Shown one piece after another: positions 29,847 to 39,857 of a DNA stretch of 64,000 nucleotides. The stretch is from Gammaproteobacteria bacterium (GTDB lineage Bacteria > Pseudomonadota > Gammaproteobacteria > Methylococcales > Methylomonadaceae). The position numbers and the translations under genes were made by a program. The notes below the pieces were generated by a model. It saw nothing but the letters and a program-made list of their open reading frames with translations. It had not been told where the DNA came from and searched no databases. Position 1 is the stretch's first letter; each line of letters begins with the position of its first letter. The stretch lies in assembly GCA_016874115.1 (NCBI GenBank), contig VGVA01000003.1, forward strand, positions 1 to 64,000, read 5' to 3'.

Positions 29847-30815
29847 TTACTTAACCGCCTCTTCCACATACTGCCCAAAGCTCATTAAACGCTGGTAACG
29901 CATGGACAGCACATCAACCATTGAGTACCGTTCCAGGTCTTTTAAGTGGCGAAGCAAGACTTCTTTCAGGCTGGTGGCCATTAATGGCAGGTTACGGTGC
30001 GCGCCGCCCAAAGGCTCTCTGATTACCTCATCCAACAAACCAAGCTCGCGAATACGGTCTGAGGTAATGCCCATTGCTTCCGCCGCCAGTTGGGCTTTGT
30101 CGGCGCTTTTCCACAGGATGGAGGCGCAGCCTTCAGGTGAGATAACGGAGTATGTACTGTATTCCAGCATGATTAACCGGTCGCCCACGCCAATCGCCAA
30201 GGCGCCGCCGGAGCCGCCCTCGCCGGTCACCACACACAGGACGGGTGTTTGCAGGCGCACCATTTCAAACAGATTTCTGGCAATGGCTTCGCTTTGGCCG
30301 CGTTCTTCCGCATCGATACCGGGATAAGCGCCAGGGGTATCGATAAGGCAGATGATAGGCAGTTTGAAACGCTCAGCCAGTTTCATCACTCTGAGCGCCT
30401 TGCGGTAACCTTCCGGCCTGGGCATACCGAAGTTACGGTAGATTTTTTGCTTGGTGTCGCGGCCTTTTTGATGACCGATCACCATGACCGGTTGCTTATC
30501 CAGTCTCGCCATGCCGCACACGATGGCGGGGTCGTCGGCATACGTGCGGTCGCCGTGCAGTTCATGAAAGTCGGTAAAGATATGCTCGATATAATCCAGC
30601 GTATACGGCCGTCCCGGATGCCGGGAAAGCTGGGAAATTTGCCAATCCGACAGATTAGCGAATATGGATTCGGTTAATGCTTCGCGGCGGTCTTCCAGTT
30701 GTGTCAAGACATCCGACATATTGATGTCGTTATCGACTTGCACATTGCGCAGCTCGCGGATTTTAGCTTCCAGTTCGGCGATAGGTTGTTCAAAATCAAG
30801 AAATTTCAGGTCCAT
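29847..30815 (-). CDS. accA: acetyl-CoA carboxylase carboxyltransferase subunit alpha
   Basis: Alpha half of the carboxyltransferase that makes malonyl-CoA for fatty acid synthesis. The length of 322 aa is typical. It begins with the helical [18 protein letters not shown] region, then [39 protein letters not shown], and the oxyanion/CoA motif [16 protein letters not shown]. tilS lies downstream on the same strand beyond a 560-bp repeat-rich spacer. Confidence 0.97.
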   Translation of the reverse strand: MDLKFLDFEQPIAELEAKIRELRNVQVDNDINMSDVLTQLEDRREALTESIFANLSDWQISQLSRHPGRPYTLDYIEHIFTDFHELHGDRTYADDPAIVCGMARLDKQPVMVIGHQKGRDTKQKIYRNFGMPRPEGYRKALRVMKLAERFKLPIICLIDTPGAYPGIDAEERGQSEAIARNLFEMVRLQTPVLCVVTGEGGSGGALAIGVGDRLIMLEYSTYSVISPEGCASILWKSADKAQLAAEAMGITSDRIRELGLLDEVIREPLGGAHRNLPLMATSLKEVLLRHLKDLERYSMVDVLSMRYQRLMSFGQYVEEAVK

Positions 30816-30980
30816 TTAGACGTTTTCGGAATACTTAACGATAAAATGCAGATTTTATAGAATTTTGCCGATTTATCCTAAATTAAATCCCATTTTCTTT
30901 AATTAAATACGGTTTAGTAGCAGTAGGCGGCTGGCAGAGATTTAAGATTGGCTTATTAATAATTAATGGCGTTGCCGCGG

Positions 30981-32288
30981 TTATTTTCCCGCTTTTTTGT
31001 CTAACTCTTTTAAATGCTTTAATTTTTCGGCAATCTTCAGCTCCAGCCCCCGATCCACCGGTTGATAAAACCGGCTGCCGGTTAATTCTTCCGGCAGATA
31101 ATTCTCTCCGGCGGCATAGGCTTCCGGTTCATCATGGGCGTAACGGTAGGCTTTGCCGTAATCCATCGCTTTCATTAATGATGTCGGCGCATTCCGTAAA
31201 TGCACCGGTACCGGCAGGCTGCCGGATTGTTTTGCCGTCTGCATAGCGGCGTTGTACGCCGTGTAAACGGCATTGCTTTTGGGCGCGCAGGCCAGATATA
31301 CCACGGCTTGCGCCAGGCTGAGTTCGCCTTCGGGACTGCCCAGCCGCTTCTGCACCTGCCAGGCATTCATGGCAATTTCCAGCCCGCGCGGATCGGCGTT
31401 GCCGATGTCTTCCGACGCCATTCGTACGATACGGCGCGCCAAGTACGCCAGATCGCAGCCACCGTCTATCATTCGGCACAGCCAGTATAAGGCGGCATCG
31501 GGCGCGCTGCCGCGCACGGATTTATGCAAGGCGGATATCTGATTGTAAAATTCTTCGCCCTGGTTATCGAAACGTCTAAGATCGCCGGATAAAATTTCTT
31601 TAGCGGATGCTTCCGTGATTTCGTTTTCGCCGCGCGCCAGGACATATTCGGCAGCAATCTCCAGAAAATTCAACAAGCGTCTGGCGTCGCCGTCCGCCGC
31701 GCGGGCAAATTGTTGTTTTACCTCATCATTAATCTTAATGTCCAGTGCGCCGATACCACGGTCTTTATCGGTTAATGCCTGCTCCAGCACCATTAATAAA
31801 TCAGCAGCCGTTAATGAATTCAGCACGTAAACGCGCGCCCTGGATAATAACGCATTATTTAGCGAGAAAGACGGATTTTCCGTGGTTGCGCCGATAAAAA
31901 AAACCGTACCGTCTTCCACGTGCGGCAAAAAGGCGTCCTGCTGGGTTTTATTGAAGCGATGGACTTCGTCAACAAACAGCACCGTGCGTCTACGGAATTG
32001 CGTGAGCGTTGATTTGGCCTGGGCAACGGCTTCTCGGATGTCCTTCACCCCGGCCAACACGGCGGAAATGGGGATAAAGTCGGCTGCCGAATGCTGGGCA
32101 ATGATACGCGCCAGCGTCGTCTTGCCGGTTCCGGGCGGACCCCAGAAGATCATGGAATGCAATTGTCCGGACTTTATCGCTTCGTATAAGGGCTTGCCGG
32201 ATTTGAGAAGATGGCTTTGTCCGGCGTATTCATCCAGATTCCGCGGCCGCATCCGGTCGGCGAGAGGTTTCAAATCCGCAGAAGACAT
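30981..32288 (-). CDS. rarA: replication-associated recombination protein A (RarA/MgsA)
   Basis: AAA+ ATPase related to clamp loaders that acts at stalled replication forks. The 435-aa length is normal. Walker A is GPPGTGKTTLA, Walker B LFVDEVHRFNK, and sensor 1 FIGATTENPSF. The C-terminal half contains the MgsA tetramerisation region with GSLPVPVHLRNAPT. It lies 32 nt downstream of lolA, as in many gammaproteobacteria. Confidence 0.95.
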   Translation of the reverse strand: MSSADLKPLADRMRPRNLDEYAGQSHLLKSGKPLYEAIKSGQLHSMIFWGPPGTGKTTLARIIAQHSAADFIPISAVLAGVKDIREAVAQAKSTLTQFRRRTVLFVDEVHRFNKTQQDAFLPHVEDGTVFFIGATTENPSFSLNNALLSRARVYVLNSLTAADLLMVLEQALTDKDRGIGALDIKINDEVKQQFARAADGDARRLLNFLEIAAEYVLARGENEITEASAKEILSGDLRRFDNQGEEFYNQISALHKSVRGSAPDAALYWLCRMIDGGCDLAYLARRIVRMASEDIGNADPRGLEIAMNAWQVQKRLGSPEGELSLAQAVVYLACAPKSNAVYTAYNAAMQTAKQSGSLPVPVHLRNAPTSLMKAMDYGKAYRYAHDEPEAYAAGENYLPEELTGSRFYQPVDRGLELKIAEKLKHLKELDKKAGK

Positions 32289-32320
32289 ACCAGTTATTAA
32301 TGATAATCAATAGGCTATCA

Positions 32321-32977
32321 TTAATTATCGGAAAACACGTCGGCGCCTTTTGGCGGTTTGAATTCAAACAAAGTCGATTTTAGCGGGGCATTAACGATGA
32401 CGTTGGAAAAATAGATTCGTGTTAATTGACCGAAATTATCGCTTAATTCCATGCCCGCCAACGTGCCTTTTTCCATGCCGATTAATACATATTTAAATGA
32501 GCTGTCCTGGCTTTTAGGCACTAATTTGATCCATTGCATCGCGCCTTCGGAACCCTGCCCCTCCATGGTGTAATTTTTTTCCAACGGAATGTCGCCGCTT
32601 AATAATAAAGCTGGGCTGGTGCCCAAGGATTCATCGACTTTTTTAACGGTCACCTGCGCCAGATCCGTGTCATAAAACCAGACCTTGCCGGAATTGGAAA
32701 CGATTTCCTGTTGAAACGGCTTTTGATAATTCCAGCGGAATTTGCCCGGTCTTTGCAGATAAAACACCCCGTAACTGGTTTGAGTAGGATTGCCTGCTTC
32801 ATTAATCAGTACTTGTTTAAAATCGGCGGAAAAGGATTTCGCCACTTTTAAAAACACCTGCAACTGGAGTACCGGTTCATTGCTGCTGGCGGATTTCGCT
32901 TTCATTTTGGCGTCGGCAAAACCGCTAACCAACAGAAAACTCAAACCGAACGCCATTAATAGATTGATTTTTTTCAT
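32321..32977 (-). CDS. lolA: outer-membrane lipoprotein carrier protein LolA
   Basis: Periplasmic chaperone that ferries lipoproteins from LolCDE to LolB. A Sec signal ends near FADAKMKA. The mature part has the LolA pattern SFSADFKQVLINEAGNPTQT, SYGVFYLQRPGKFRWNYQKP and VWFYDTDLAQVTVK. At 218 aa it is close to family size. It lies 20 nt after mrcB and 32 nt before rarA. Confidence 0.94.
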   Translation of the reverse strand: MKKINLLMAFGLSFLLVSGFADAKMKAKSASSNEPVLQLQVFLKVAKSFSADFKQVLINEAGNPTQTSYGVFYLQRPGKFRWNYQKPFQQEIVSNSGKVWFYDTDLAQVTVKKVDESLGTSPALLLSGDIPLEKNYTMEGQGSEGAMQWIKLVPKSQDSSFKYVLIGMEKGTLAGMELSDNFGQLTRIYFSNVIVNAPLKSTLFEFKPPKGADVFSDN

Positions 32978-32997
32978 TATTCGTCCTTATCTTTTGA

Positions 32998-35337
32998 TTA
33001 TTCGGTAAATAAATCGTCAAACCAGGATTTGTCCTGATCGATCACTTCCTGCCCGCAAGCGGAGTACGCCGTCGGTTCGGAACCTGATAAATACGGGTAC
33101 TCGATGGCTCTTTTACAGGTATTGGCGGCCCGAAAGCCGTTAACGGGGTCAATCGGCACGGTCACGATATTTTCCGGAGGAATTAGTGCGACCGGCTGTT
33201 TCGAGATTTGTTTCATCAGCGAAGTCCACACCTGCAAAGCGCCGGTCGAACCGGTTAAGCCGATGGGTTTGTTATCGTCCCGTCCCAGCCAAACGACCGA
33301 CAGATAATCGCCGGTATATCCTGCAAACCAGCTGTCTTTGGCGTCGTTGGTGGTGCCGGTTTTGCCGACCAACCCGTAATCTTTGGGAAATGCCTCGTAC
33401 GCGCTGTGCCCGGTGCCGTGATGCATGACTTCCTGCATCATGGTATTAACCAGATAAGTCGTTGACGGATCAATAGCTTGTCTGACCACAAACGGATAGC
33501 TTTGCAATTGTTTGCCGTCTTCGGCCACTACCGCCCTGATGCCGCGCAACAGCGTTAAAAACCCATCGCCTGCAAGGGTCTGATACAGTTGCGTAACTTC
33601 AATCGGCGTCAGCGAGGTTGCCCCCAGCAACAGCGACGGTACAATTTCCACCTCGCGGTTAACGCCCATTTCTTTCAATGTTTTCGCCGTTCTGGCAACG
33701 CCGATATCCATGCCCACCCGTACCGTAGCCAGGTTATAGGACTTGGTTAATGCCGTCAGCAAGGAAACATTGCCATGTGAACGGTGATCGTAATTCTTCG
33801 GATTCCAATTGCCGCCGCTGGGCAGATCAACCGAAATGTCCGAATCGCTGACACGGGTTGAAATGGTATATTTTTCCGGATACTGCAACGCCGTTAAATA
33901 CACGACCGGCTTCATTAATGAGCCGATCGGCCGTACTGCATCCAAGGCTCGGTTAAAGCCGGACGCCGTTTCCTCGCGCGCGCTAGCCAAAGCTGCAATT
34001 TCGCCGCTATCCCGCCGGGTTACCACGACAGCGGACTCCAATGCTCTGGCTCTGCTGGATTTCTCAAGCTGATTCAGCTTCTTGGTAATGGTATCTTGCA
34101 ACGTTTCCTGGATTAATGTATCCAGAGTCGTGAATATTTTTAACCCATCCGACGTCAAATCCTTTTCACGGTATTCTTGTTTTAGCTGGCGTCTGATTAA
34201 ATCGAGAAAACCGGGATAGCGGTTTTTGGCGTTAAACATCCGTGGCAATACCACCAGTTTTTTTTGTTTCGCCAGTTCCGCCTGCTCTGGGGTAATGTAG
34301 TCCTGTTCCGCCATTTCATCCAACACCAGATTGCGGCGGTTGGTTGTTTTTTCTGGAAAACGGCGCGGATCGTACTGGGAAGGCCCACGCACCAACGCAA
34401 CTAGCGTGGCAAGCTGATCCAAGTTCAGGTCTCTCAACGCGGTACCGAAATAAAATTCGCTCGCCAAGCCGAAGCCGTGAACCGCACTGGCGCCGTCCTG
34501 CCCCAGGTAGATTTCGTTTAGATAAGCTTCCAGGATTTCCTGCTTGCTGTAGCGAAATTCGAGAATTAATGCGATGAAAATTTCCTGGATTTTCCGCCAC
34601 AGACGTTTTTCGGAAGATAAATAGAAATTTTTCGCCAATTGCTGGGTAATCGTACTGCCGCCTTGCACCATGCCGCGGGCTTTTACATCGGCAACCAACG
34701 CCCGTGCTATGCCTCTTAACGAAATGCCGAGATGGTGGTAAAAACTCCGGTCTTCCGACGCCAACAGGCCTTTAATTAATAACTCCGGCGTTTCCGCGAG
34801 TTTGATTAATATCCGGTTTTCTTTAATGGCCGGGTAGAAACTGCCGATTTGCACCGGATCCATGCGTACAATCGCTTCTTCCTTCTCCTGCACAGTATCC
34901 ACCACATTAATTACCGTAGTATCGTCAAAACTGACTGTCAACTGACGGCTCGGCTCGTGCTTATCCCAAAAATCGAAAGCCCGGGTTTTGACCGAAATCT
35001 GGTCGTTTTTTTTGTTGTACGATCCTTCGATGCTTAACTGATTATCCACACGGTAGTTCAACTGCTTCAACAACTGCTCAAACTTTAACGCGTTCAGGTG
35101 TTGCCCTGCATACAACTCGACGGGGCTGGCGTAAACACGTGCAGGAATGGCCCAACGTTTGCCTTCAAACTGTTCGCGGACATTCGAATCGAGGTAACCG
35201 AGAAAACAAAACAACACAAACGCTCCCGCCAACACCAGTTTAACCAGTACATTGCGAAACCAATGCGAGCTTGTTTTTGTGGGTTTTTGTTGCTTACCCG
35301 CGTAGCGTTTGCTACGGGCAGTCGACTTCTGTGCCAT
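32998..35337 (-). CDS. mrcB: penicillin-binding protein 1B (bifunctional glycosyltransferase/transpeptidase)
   Basis: Class A PBP that polymerises and cross-links peptidoglycan. The product is 779 aa with a basic cytoplasmic tail, one membrane helix, a UvrB-like domain 2, then a GT51 glycosyltransferase (EDRSFYHHLGIS, GGSTITQQLAKN, EILEAYLNEIYLGQ). The transpeptidase has the active serine in GSLMKPV, SYN, and KTGTTND. The size and the domain 2 insertion fit PBP1b rather than PBP1a. It precedes lolA on the same strand. Confidence 0.94.
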   Translation of the reverse strand: MAQKSTARSKRYAGKQQKPTKTSSHWFRNVLVKLVLAGAFVLFCFLGYLDSNVREQFEGKRWAIPARVYASPVELYAGQHLNALKFEQLLKQLNYRVDNQLSIEGSYNKKNDQISVKTRAFDFWDKHEPSRQLTVSFDDTTVINVVDTVQEKEEAIVRMDPVQIGSFYPAIKENRILIKLAETPELLIKGLLASEDRSFYHHLGISLRGIARALVADVKARGMVQGGSTITQQLAKNFYLSSEKRLWRKIQEIFIALILEFRYSKQEILEAYLNEIYLGQDGASAVHGFGLASEFYFGTALRDLNLDQLATLVALVRGPSQYDPRRFPEKTTNRRNLVLDEMAEQDYITPEQAELAKQKKLVVLPRMFNAKNRYPGFLDLIRRQLKQEYREKDLTSDGLKIFTTLDTLIQETLQDTITKKLNQLEKSSRARALESAVVVTRRDSGEIAALASAREETASGFNRALDAVRPIGSLMKPVVYLTALQYPEKYTISTRVSDSDISVDLPSGGNWNPKNYDHRSHGNVSLLTALTKSYNLATVRVGMDIGVARTAKTLKEMGVNREVEIVPSLLLGATSLTPIEVTQLYQTLAGDGFLTLLRGIRAVVAEDGKQLQSYPFVVRQAIDPSTTYLVNTMMQEVMHHGTGHSAYEAFPKDYGLVGKTGTTNDAKDSWFAGYTGDYLSVVWLGRDDNKPIGLTGSTGALQVWTSLMKQISKQPVALIPPENIVTVPIDPVNGFRAANTCKRAIEYPYLSGSEPTAYSACGQEVIDQDKSWFDDLFTE

Positions 35338-35513
35338 AAATCCCTGACGTTATGGTAATACGTGCCTTGCTGTGGCTGTTCATTATACGGATATTCCAGT
35401 TTATTAATGACTCTGACGATAGTCTATTAATTCCAAGTGAACCAGCCATGAATAGTAAACAATGGGAGCGAATAGTTAATGCTAATCTGCGGCGTTGCAT
35501 TAGCCGATTTAAC

Positions 35514-36509
35514 TTACTGAATTTCAAGAACCAACTTTCCCGTAACATGTCCGGCTTCCAGCAATTGATGCGCTTTCGCCGCTTCCGGTAAGGTAAAAGT
35601 CTGTTCGATATACGTCGTTAATGAGCCTTCATCCAGCCACTTTCTGCATTGTTCCAGCATGTTTATCTGTTTATACCTCGCCTCGTCCAGATCGCGCAGC
35701 ATGGGAGTCAGCATTAATTCGAAACCGATCAGCAAATTACGCAGTCTGGCTTCGGTAAAATCCATTTCCGGCATACTCAACAGGGTAATAATGCGGCCGA
35801 AATGCGCTGTCGCCGGTATGCTGCCGGTAAAGACTTGGCCGCCCACGGTATCGAAGACCAAATCCGCGCCTTTGCCGCCGGTGAGATTCATGACGGAACT
35901 TATCATATCGTCTTGCGTGTAGTTAATCACCTCGTCAGCGCCCAGGGATTTCACGTACGCAGCTTTGGCTTCACTGCTGACCGTGGTTATCACTCTCGCG
36001 CCTTTACGTTTGGCCAGTTGTATCGCCACGTGCCCCACACCACCCGCACCGGCGTGGATCAATACGGTTTGTCCTGCTTGCAGGCCACCGCGGTCGAAAA
36101 GCCCGCCCCAGGCCGTTATTAATACCAAAGGCAACGCCGCCGCCTGCTCAAATGATAGTTTGGCTGGCATTAAATCGGCCCAGCGTTCGTCTAGCACGTT
36201 GTATTCTGCATAGTTGCCTTGCTCGCGGCCTAAACCGCCGTGGCAAAACCAAACCTTATCATCCGCCTTAAATTTTTTGACAGCTGCGCCGGTGTCGACA
36301 ACCGTGCCTGAACCATCGCAGCCCAGCACAGCGGGCAACGGTTGGTCGAATAGCAATCCGTTTCGTCTGATTTTGGTATCGACCGGATTAATACCCGCCG
36401 CCGCCAGTTTCACTTTGATGTGTGTAGGCTGTGTGATTTGCGGCTCAGCAATCTCCTGCAATTGCAGAACGCCGGATCCACCGATTGCCATCATCAGCAT
36501 CGCTTTCAT
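35514..36509 (-). CDS. medium-chain dehydrogenase/reductase, quinone oxidoreductase-like
   Basis: An MDR-superfamily enzyme of about 331 aa without structural zinc cysteines, hence probably an NADPH-dependent quinone or enoyl reductase. The N-terminal catalytic domain has AAGINPVDTKIR and VLGCDGSGTVVDTG; the Rossmann fold shows HAGAGGVGHVAIQLAK. The ATG at 36509 has AAAGGAAA just upstream, which overlaps an earlier ATG at 36530, so 36509 is preferred. It follows nspC by 28 nt. The substrate is unknown. Confidence 0.85.
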   Translation of the reverse strand: MKAMLMMAIGGSGVLQLQEIAEPQITQPTHIKVKLAAAGINPVDTKIRRNGLLFDQPLPAVLGCDGSGTVVDTGAAVKKFKADDKVWFCHGGLGREQGNYAEYNVLDERWADLMPAKLSFEQAAALPLVLITAWGGLFDRGGLQAGQTVLIHAGAGGVGHVAIQLAKRKGARVITTVSSEAKAAYVKSLGADEVINYTQDDMISSVMNLTGGKGADLVFDTVGGQVFTGSIPATAHFGRIITLLSMPEMDFTEARLRNLLIGFELMLTPMLRDLDEARYKQINMLEQCRKWLDEGSLTTYIEQTFTLPEAAKAHQLLEAGHVTGKLVLEIQ

Positions 36510-36537
36510 ATTATTTTCCTTTATTTTCAATAATATA

Positions 36538-37686
36538 TTAATATTCTTCAGGCGACCACTGCTGACGGTAACCGAAATAACCGTATTGCTTTACGCTTGA
36601 CACCCGATCACCATTAATCACATAGATGTCGGGCAAATTATAGCCGTTAAAGCGATTGGCTTTTACCATACTATAAGCGCCTGCCTGCTTAAACAACACT
36701 TTATCGCCCACGGCTATGGGTCGGATAAACCGGTATTCGCCGAAGATATCGCCGGCCAGACACGTGCAGCCCGCCAATATAGCCGGAAAACGGCCTTCAT
36801 TATCGTGTTCCGCCAGCTCAGGCTGCAATTGATATTCGAATACCCGTGGCTGGTGATTTACGGAAGTATCCAACACGGCCACTGTTTTACCGTCGCTGTC
36901 GAAGCAATCGATAACCGTCGCCAGCAAATAACCGGTATGACCGACAACAGCATTGCCTGGTTCTATAAAAACCGTAAGACCGGATTTTATTAATGAGCCG
37001 ACCACATCGAGAAACAGATGTCGGTCTTCCATATGCTGAAACAGATAACCCCCGCCCAGGTTTATCCAGTCGAGTTGCGCCCAGTGCGTTGACAAAGCAC
37101 AACGCAACAACGCCACGGTCTCGACCAGCGGCTGACAGGAGGTTTTGGCAAACGTTGTATGAAAATGCAAGCCTTTGATATTTTCTGGGAAATCTTCTTT
37201 CATTAATGCATTAATACCGATACCCAGTTTGGAATGAGGACGGCAGGGATCATAACGCGCATCCTGGCTGTACGACAGCTGCGGATTAATTCTCAAGCCC
37301 AGCGAAACGGCTGGCTGTACACATGCATCAAGTTGTCGGTACTGCCCGAATGAATTGCAACTGATATGCGAACACAGATCGACTAATTCCGGCATTTCAT
37401 CCGGCTTGATTCCCGGCGATGTCAGATGGATGCCGCCTTGACCCATTAATACTTCATGCGCCAAACGCGCTTCAAACAGCGAACTGACGGAAAAGCCGTC
37501 AACATACGGTTTTATTAATGACAGCACGGGCATTAGCGGTAAGGCTTTCAACGAATACAACAGGCGGCAACCGCTATGCTCACGCAAATCGTCAAACGCT
37601 TGCAACGTTGCGATTAACTCTGCTTCGTCGACGATGAAAGCAGGCGACGTGGCTATCTGTTGTTTTAATGTTGCGTAATCCGCCAT
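36538..37686 (-). CDS. nspC: carboxynorspermidine decarboxylase NspC
   Basis: PLP-dependent decarboxylase of the alternative spermidine/norspermidine route, related to LysA. The PLP lysine lies in LLYSLKALPL. Further motifs are HLTSPGIKPDE, RINPQLSYS, LGIGINAL, LHFHTTFAK, WINLGGGY, IEPGNAVV and AGCTCLAGD. The ATG at 37686 gives the usual length of 382 aa; an earlier start would add 28 unrelated residues. The partner carboxynorspermidine synthase is not adjacent. Confidence 0.92.
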   Translation of the reverse strand: MADYATLKQQIATSPAFIVDEAELIATLQAFDDLREHSGCRLLYSLKALPLMPVLSLIKPYVDGFSVSSLFEARLAHEVLMGQGGIHLTSPGIKPDEMPELVDLCSHISCNSFGQYRQLDACVQPAVSLGLRINPQLSYSQDARYDPCRPHSKLGIGINALMKEDFPENIKGLHFHTTFAKTSCQPLVETVALLRCALSTHWAQLDWINLGGGYLFQHMEDRHLFLDVVGSLIKSGLTVFIEPGNAVVGHTGYLLATVIDCFDSDGKTVAVLDTSVNHQPRVFEYQLQPELAEHDNEGRFPAILAGCTCLAGDIFGEYRFIRPIAVGDKVLFKQAGAYSMVKANRFNGYNLPDIYVINGDRVSSVKQYGYFGYRQQWSPEEY

Positions 37687-37828
37687 TGCGTTAATGATAC
37701 ATCTGAAAAGGTAGCGATATCTTTGAATAACTTGCTGAAATTCTGTAACTAGGGTGACGGGTAACGGCAATTACGCGGTGAAAAATAGTGCATGTTCAGC
37801 TATAGTTTAACTTGAAGTGCTTTAATGA

Positions 37829-38150
37829 CCAGCGCGCCACTATTTTTCGCGAAAGCTGAAATGGGGTCCAATCCGATTTCAGCAGCGAAAAATGACGTGG
37901 CGAGTTTGCCTTCGGCGGCCTGCGTTCGTCCCGCTACAGCCCAAAACACAAAACATCGGCTTCCGCCTTGCTTCGTATTTTGACCTTGCGCGAATGACTT
38001 GACGCCGTGTCGTATGGCCTTGCATTTTGACTACGCACTACGCACTACGCACTACGCTTGCGCTCCAACTCCGTCAAAACGCCCGGCCTCTACGGCTACG
38101 CAGGGGTCGTCGTACATCGCTCGGCTTCGCTCGCTTCCATGTACTCCTTC
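37829..38150 (+). repeat. 322-bp structured direct repeat, copy 1
   Basis: Near-identical to 43382-43689 in the same orientation; the only difference I see is four versus two copies of the heptamer ACTACGC. The left 68 bp (37835-37902) form a long hairpin: CGCCAC/GTGGCG outside, ATTTTTCGC/GCGAAAAAT, then GCTGAAAT/ATTTCAGC. A short plus-strand frame across the right half recurs in copy 2 and is not a convincing gene. The nspC to 38253 spacer otherwise holds only flanking DNA. Confidence 0.85.
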
Positions 38151-38252
38151 ACGGCCGGTACTGCCGATCTGTTGTTGCCGGATGGCCGTTCATGCACTGA
38201 GCAACCTTCTCATAATAACCAGACTTTTCATTAATTAAATAAGGATCCACGA

Positions 38253-39128
38253 ATGATGAATAAAACTTTACTCATAATGGGCATCGGTTCGGTATTGCTC
38301 ACTGCTTGCGTTACCGACCCTTACACCGGGCAGTCCACTATTGCCAACTCGGCTAAAGGCGCAGGCATTGGCGCTGTGGTCGGCGGCGCGGCGGGCACGG
38401 CATTCGGCGGTAACGACTTGCAAAACGCCGGTTGGGGTGCGCTGGCCGGCGGCGCAGTCGGTGCGGCTGTCGGCGCTTACATGGACCATCAACAAGAACA
38501 AATGCAACAATCGCTTAAAGGCACGGGTATAGAAGTACAACGCACTGCGGAAAACACGTTGAATTTAACCATGCCAAGCAGCATTACTTTCGGTTTTAAT
38601 TCCGCGCAATTAACACCGGATGCGCAAAACGCGCTCAATTCGGTCGCTACTGTGTTGAATCAATACCCTGCATCCACCATTAATGTGACCGGCCATACCG
38701 ATGACACCGGCAGCGACGATTACAATCAGAAGCTGTCCGAGCAACGCGCCGCCAGTGTCGCCGCCTATTTGGGACAGCATAATGTGGCTTACAATCGTTT
38801 GTCACAGCAAGGCATGGGCGAACGAATGCCTAAATTTCCTAATACCGATGAAACTAACCGGTCGCAAAACCGCCGCGTAGAACTGGCGATTGTCGCCAAC
38901 AACAATGCCGGTGCGCCGCAAGGTCAGCCACAGCAACAAAATACGCCAGCGCCTGTAAATGCCCCGCAACAGAGCTATCCGCAACAACAACCGGCATATC
39001 CGCAACCGCAGAGTTATCCGCAGCAGCCAAGCTATCCACAACCTGCCTATCCGCAGCAACCTGCTTACCCGCAACCGCAAAGCTATCCGCCATCGGGTTA
39101 CCCGCAACAACCGACTTATCCCCGTTAA
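38253..39128 (+). CDS. OmpA-family lipoprotein with glycine-zipper and Pro/Gln-rich tail
   Basis: The 291-aa product has a lipoprotein signal with lipobox LTAC (Cys19). Residues about 34-75 form a glycine-zipper membrane segment (GAGIGAVVGGAAGTAFGGND). An OmpA peptidoglycan-binding domain follows (SITFGFNSAQLTPDAQNALN, VTGHTDDTGSDDYN, LSEQRAASVAAYL, NRRVELAI). The last 70 residues are Tyr-Pro-Gln repeats. The layout matches YiaD-type lipoproteins apart from the repeat tail. AAGGA lies upstream of the paired ATG start. It probably links the outer membrane to the wall. Confidence 0.9.
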   Translation: MMNKTLLIMGIGSVLLTACVTDPYTGQSTIANSAKGAGIGAVVGGAAGTAFGGNDLQNAGWGALAGGAVGAAVGAYMDHQQEQMQQSLKGTGIEVQRTAENTLNLTMPSSITFGFNSAQLTPDAQNALNSVATVLNQYPASTINVTGHTDDTGSDDYNQKLSEQRAASVAAYLGQHNVAYNRLSQQGMGERMPKFPNTDETNRSQNRRVELAIVANNNAGAPQGQPQQQNTPAPVNAPQQSYPQQQPAYPQPQSYPQQPSYPQPAYPQQPAYPQPQSYPPSGYPQQPTYPR

Positions 39129-39150
39129 GGATTCGATTCCGATAAAAACT

Positions 39151-39175
39151 CCGGCTTGGATAACAACCAAGCCGG
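39151..39175 (+). terminator. hairpin after the OmpA-type lipoprotein gene
   Basis: Perfect 9-bp stem CCGGCTTGG/CCAAGCCGG with a 7-nt loop, 22 bp after the stop codon. The following DNA (GTCTGTT) is only weakly T-rich. Confidence 0.55.
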
Positions 39176-39215
39176 GTCTGTTAAGCTGGCTAGATCATCC
39201 GCACTGTCCTATAAC

Positions 39216-39279
39216 TTAAGCGGGATAACTGAAGTCGATTTTAATTTTAACCACTTAAGTAGCAGTTAAATCCGCTTAA
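39216..39279. repeat. inverted repeat overlapping the darP stop codon
   Basis: TTAAGCGG at 39216-39223 pairs with CCGCTTAA at 39272-39279, and the AACTG/CAGTT segments pair inside. It covers the darP stop and may act as an imperfect terminator or a transcript-end structure. Confidence 0.4.
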
Positions 39280-39857
39280 TCCTCATCAATATTATCGACG
39301 TCAGCCTGTGACGCTTCACCATCATTGAATTGAAACAAATCTTTCAAATACCGGTAAAGCAAACGCGACGATTTGGGCGACGCGCCGATTTGATGTTCTT
39401 TATTAAGATTCCGTAATAACGACCTAATACGCTGTAAATCCGCTTCCGGCTGCTGATTAATTAATTCAGTCAAGGCTTCATTGCCCTGATTAATCAACCG
39501 GTCGCGCCACTTTTCGACCTGATGGTGCTCCCTGACCGAATGAACGCTTACATTTTGAATGAGAGCAAGCTTTTCCTTAAATGGCTCAACATCTATTTTA
39601 TGCAGTTGACCGGCAATGTATTTCAAAAGCCGTTTACGAGCGCCGGTCAGCGGCATACCGGCAACCTCTCTTACCGCCTGATGAATATTTTCGGGGAGTT
39701 GCAAGCTGGCAAGCTGCTCAGCCGTTAATGCCGAAAAAGTTTCACCCATCGCAAATAAGGCATTAATTTCTTTCTTTATTTTCGTTTTGTTCGGACGAAC
39801 GGCATAATACTCGACTTCTTCCTCATCGCCGGCAAAATCGTCATACTCGCGCATCAC
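39276..39857 (-). CDS. darP: ribosome biogenesis-associated protein DarP (YjgA/DUF615)
   Basis: The 193-aa product matches the DarP/YjgA family, which acts late in 50S ribosomal subunit assembly: an acidic N-terminus, RPNKTKIKKEINALFAMGE, LTGARKRLLKYIAGQL and VEKWRDRLINQG, then LRNLNKEHQIGASPKSSRLL. It overlaps the upstream small membrane protein gene by 4 nt (ATGA). The stop lies in an inverted repeat. Confidence 0.9.
   Translation of the reverse strand: MMREYDDFAGDEEEVEYYAVRPNKTKIKKEINALFAMGETFSALTAEQLASLQLPENIHQAVREVAGMPLTGARKRLLKYIAGQLHKIDVEPFKEKLALIQNVSVHSVREHHQVEKWRDRLINQGNEALTELINQQPEADLQRIRSLLRNLNKEHQIGASPKSSRLLYRYLKDLFQFNDGEASQADVDNIDED

Noticed and set aside
37999-38238. 79-codon plus-strand ORF in the spacer before the OmpA lipoprotein gene
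   Set aside because: Most of it lies in the 310-bp repeat; the same stretch in the other copy gives a different start and end. No signal or ribosome site supports a protein.
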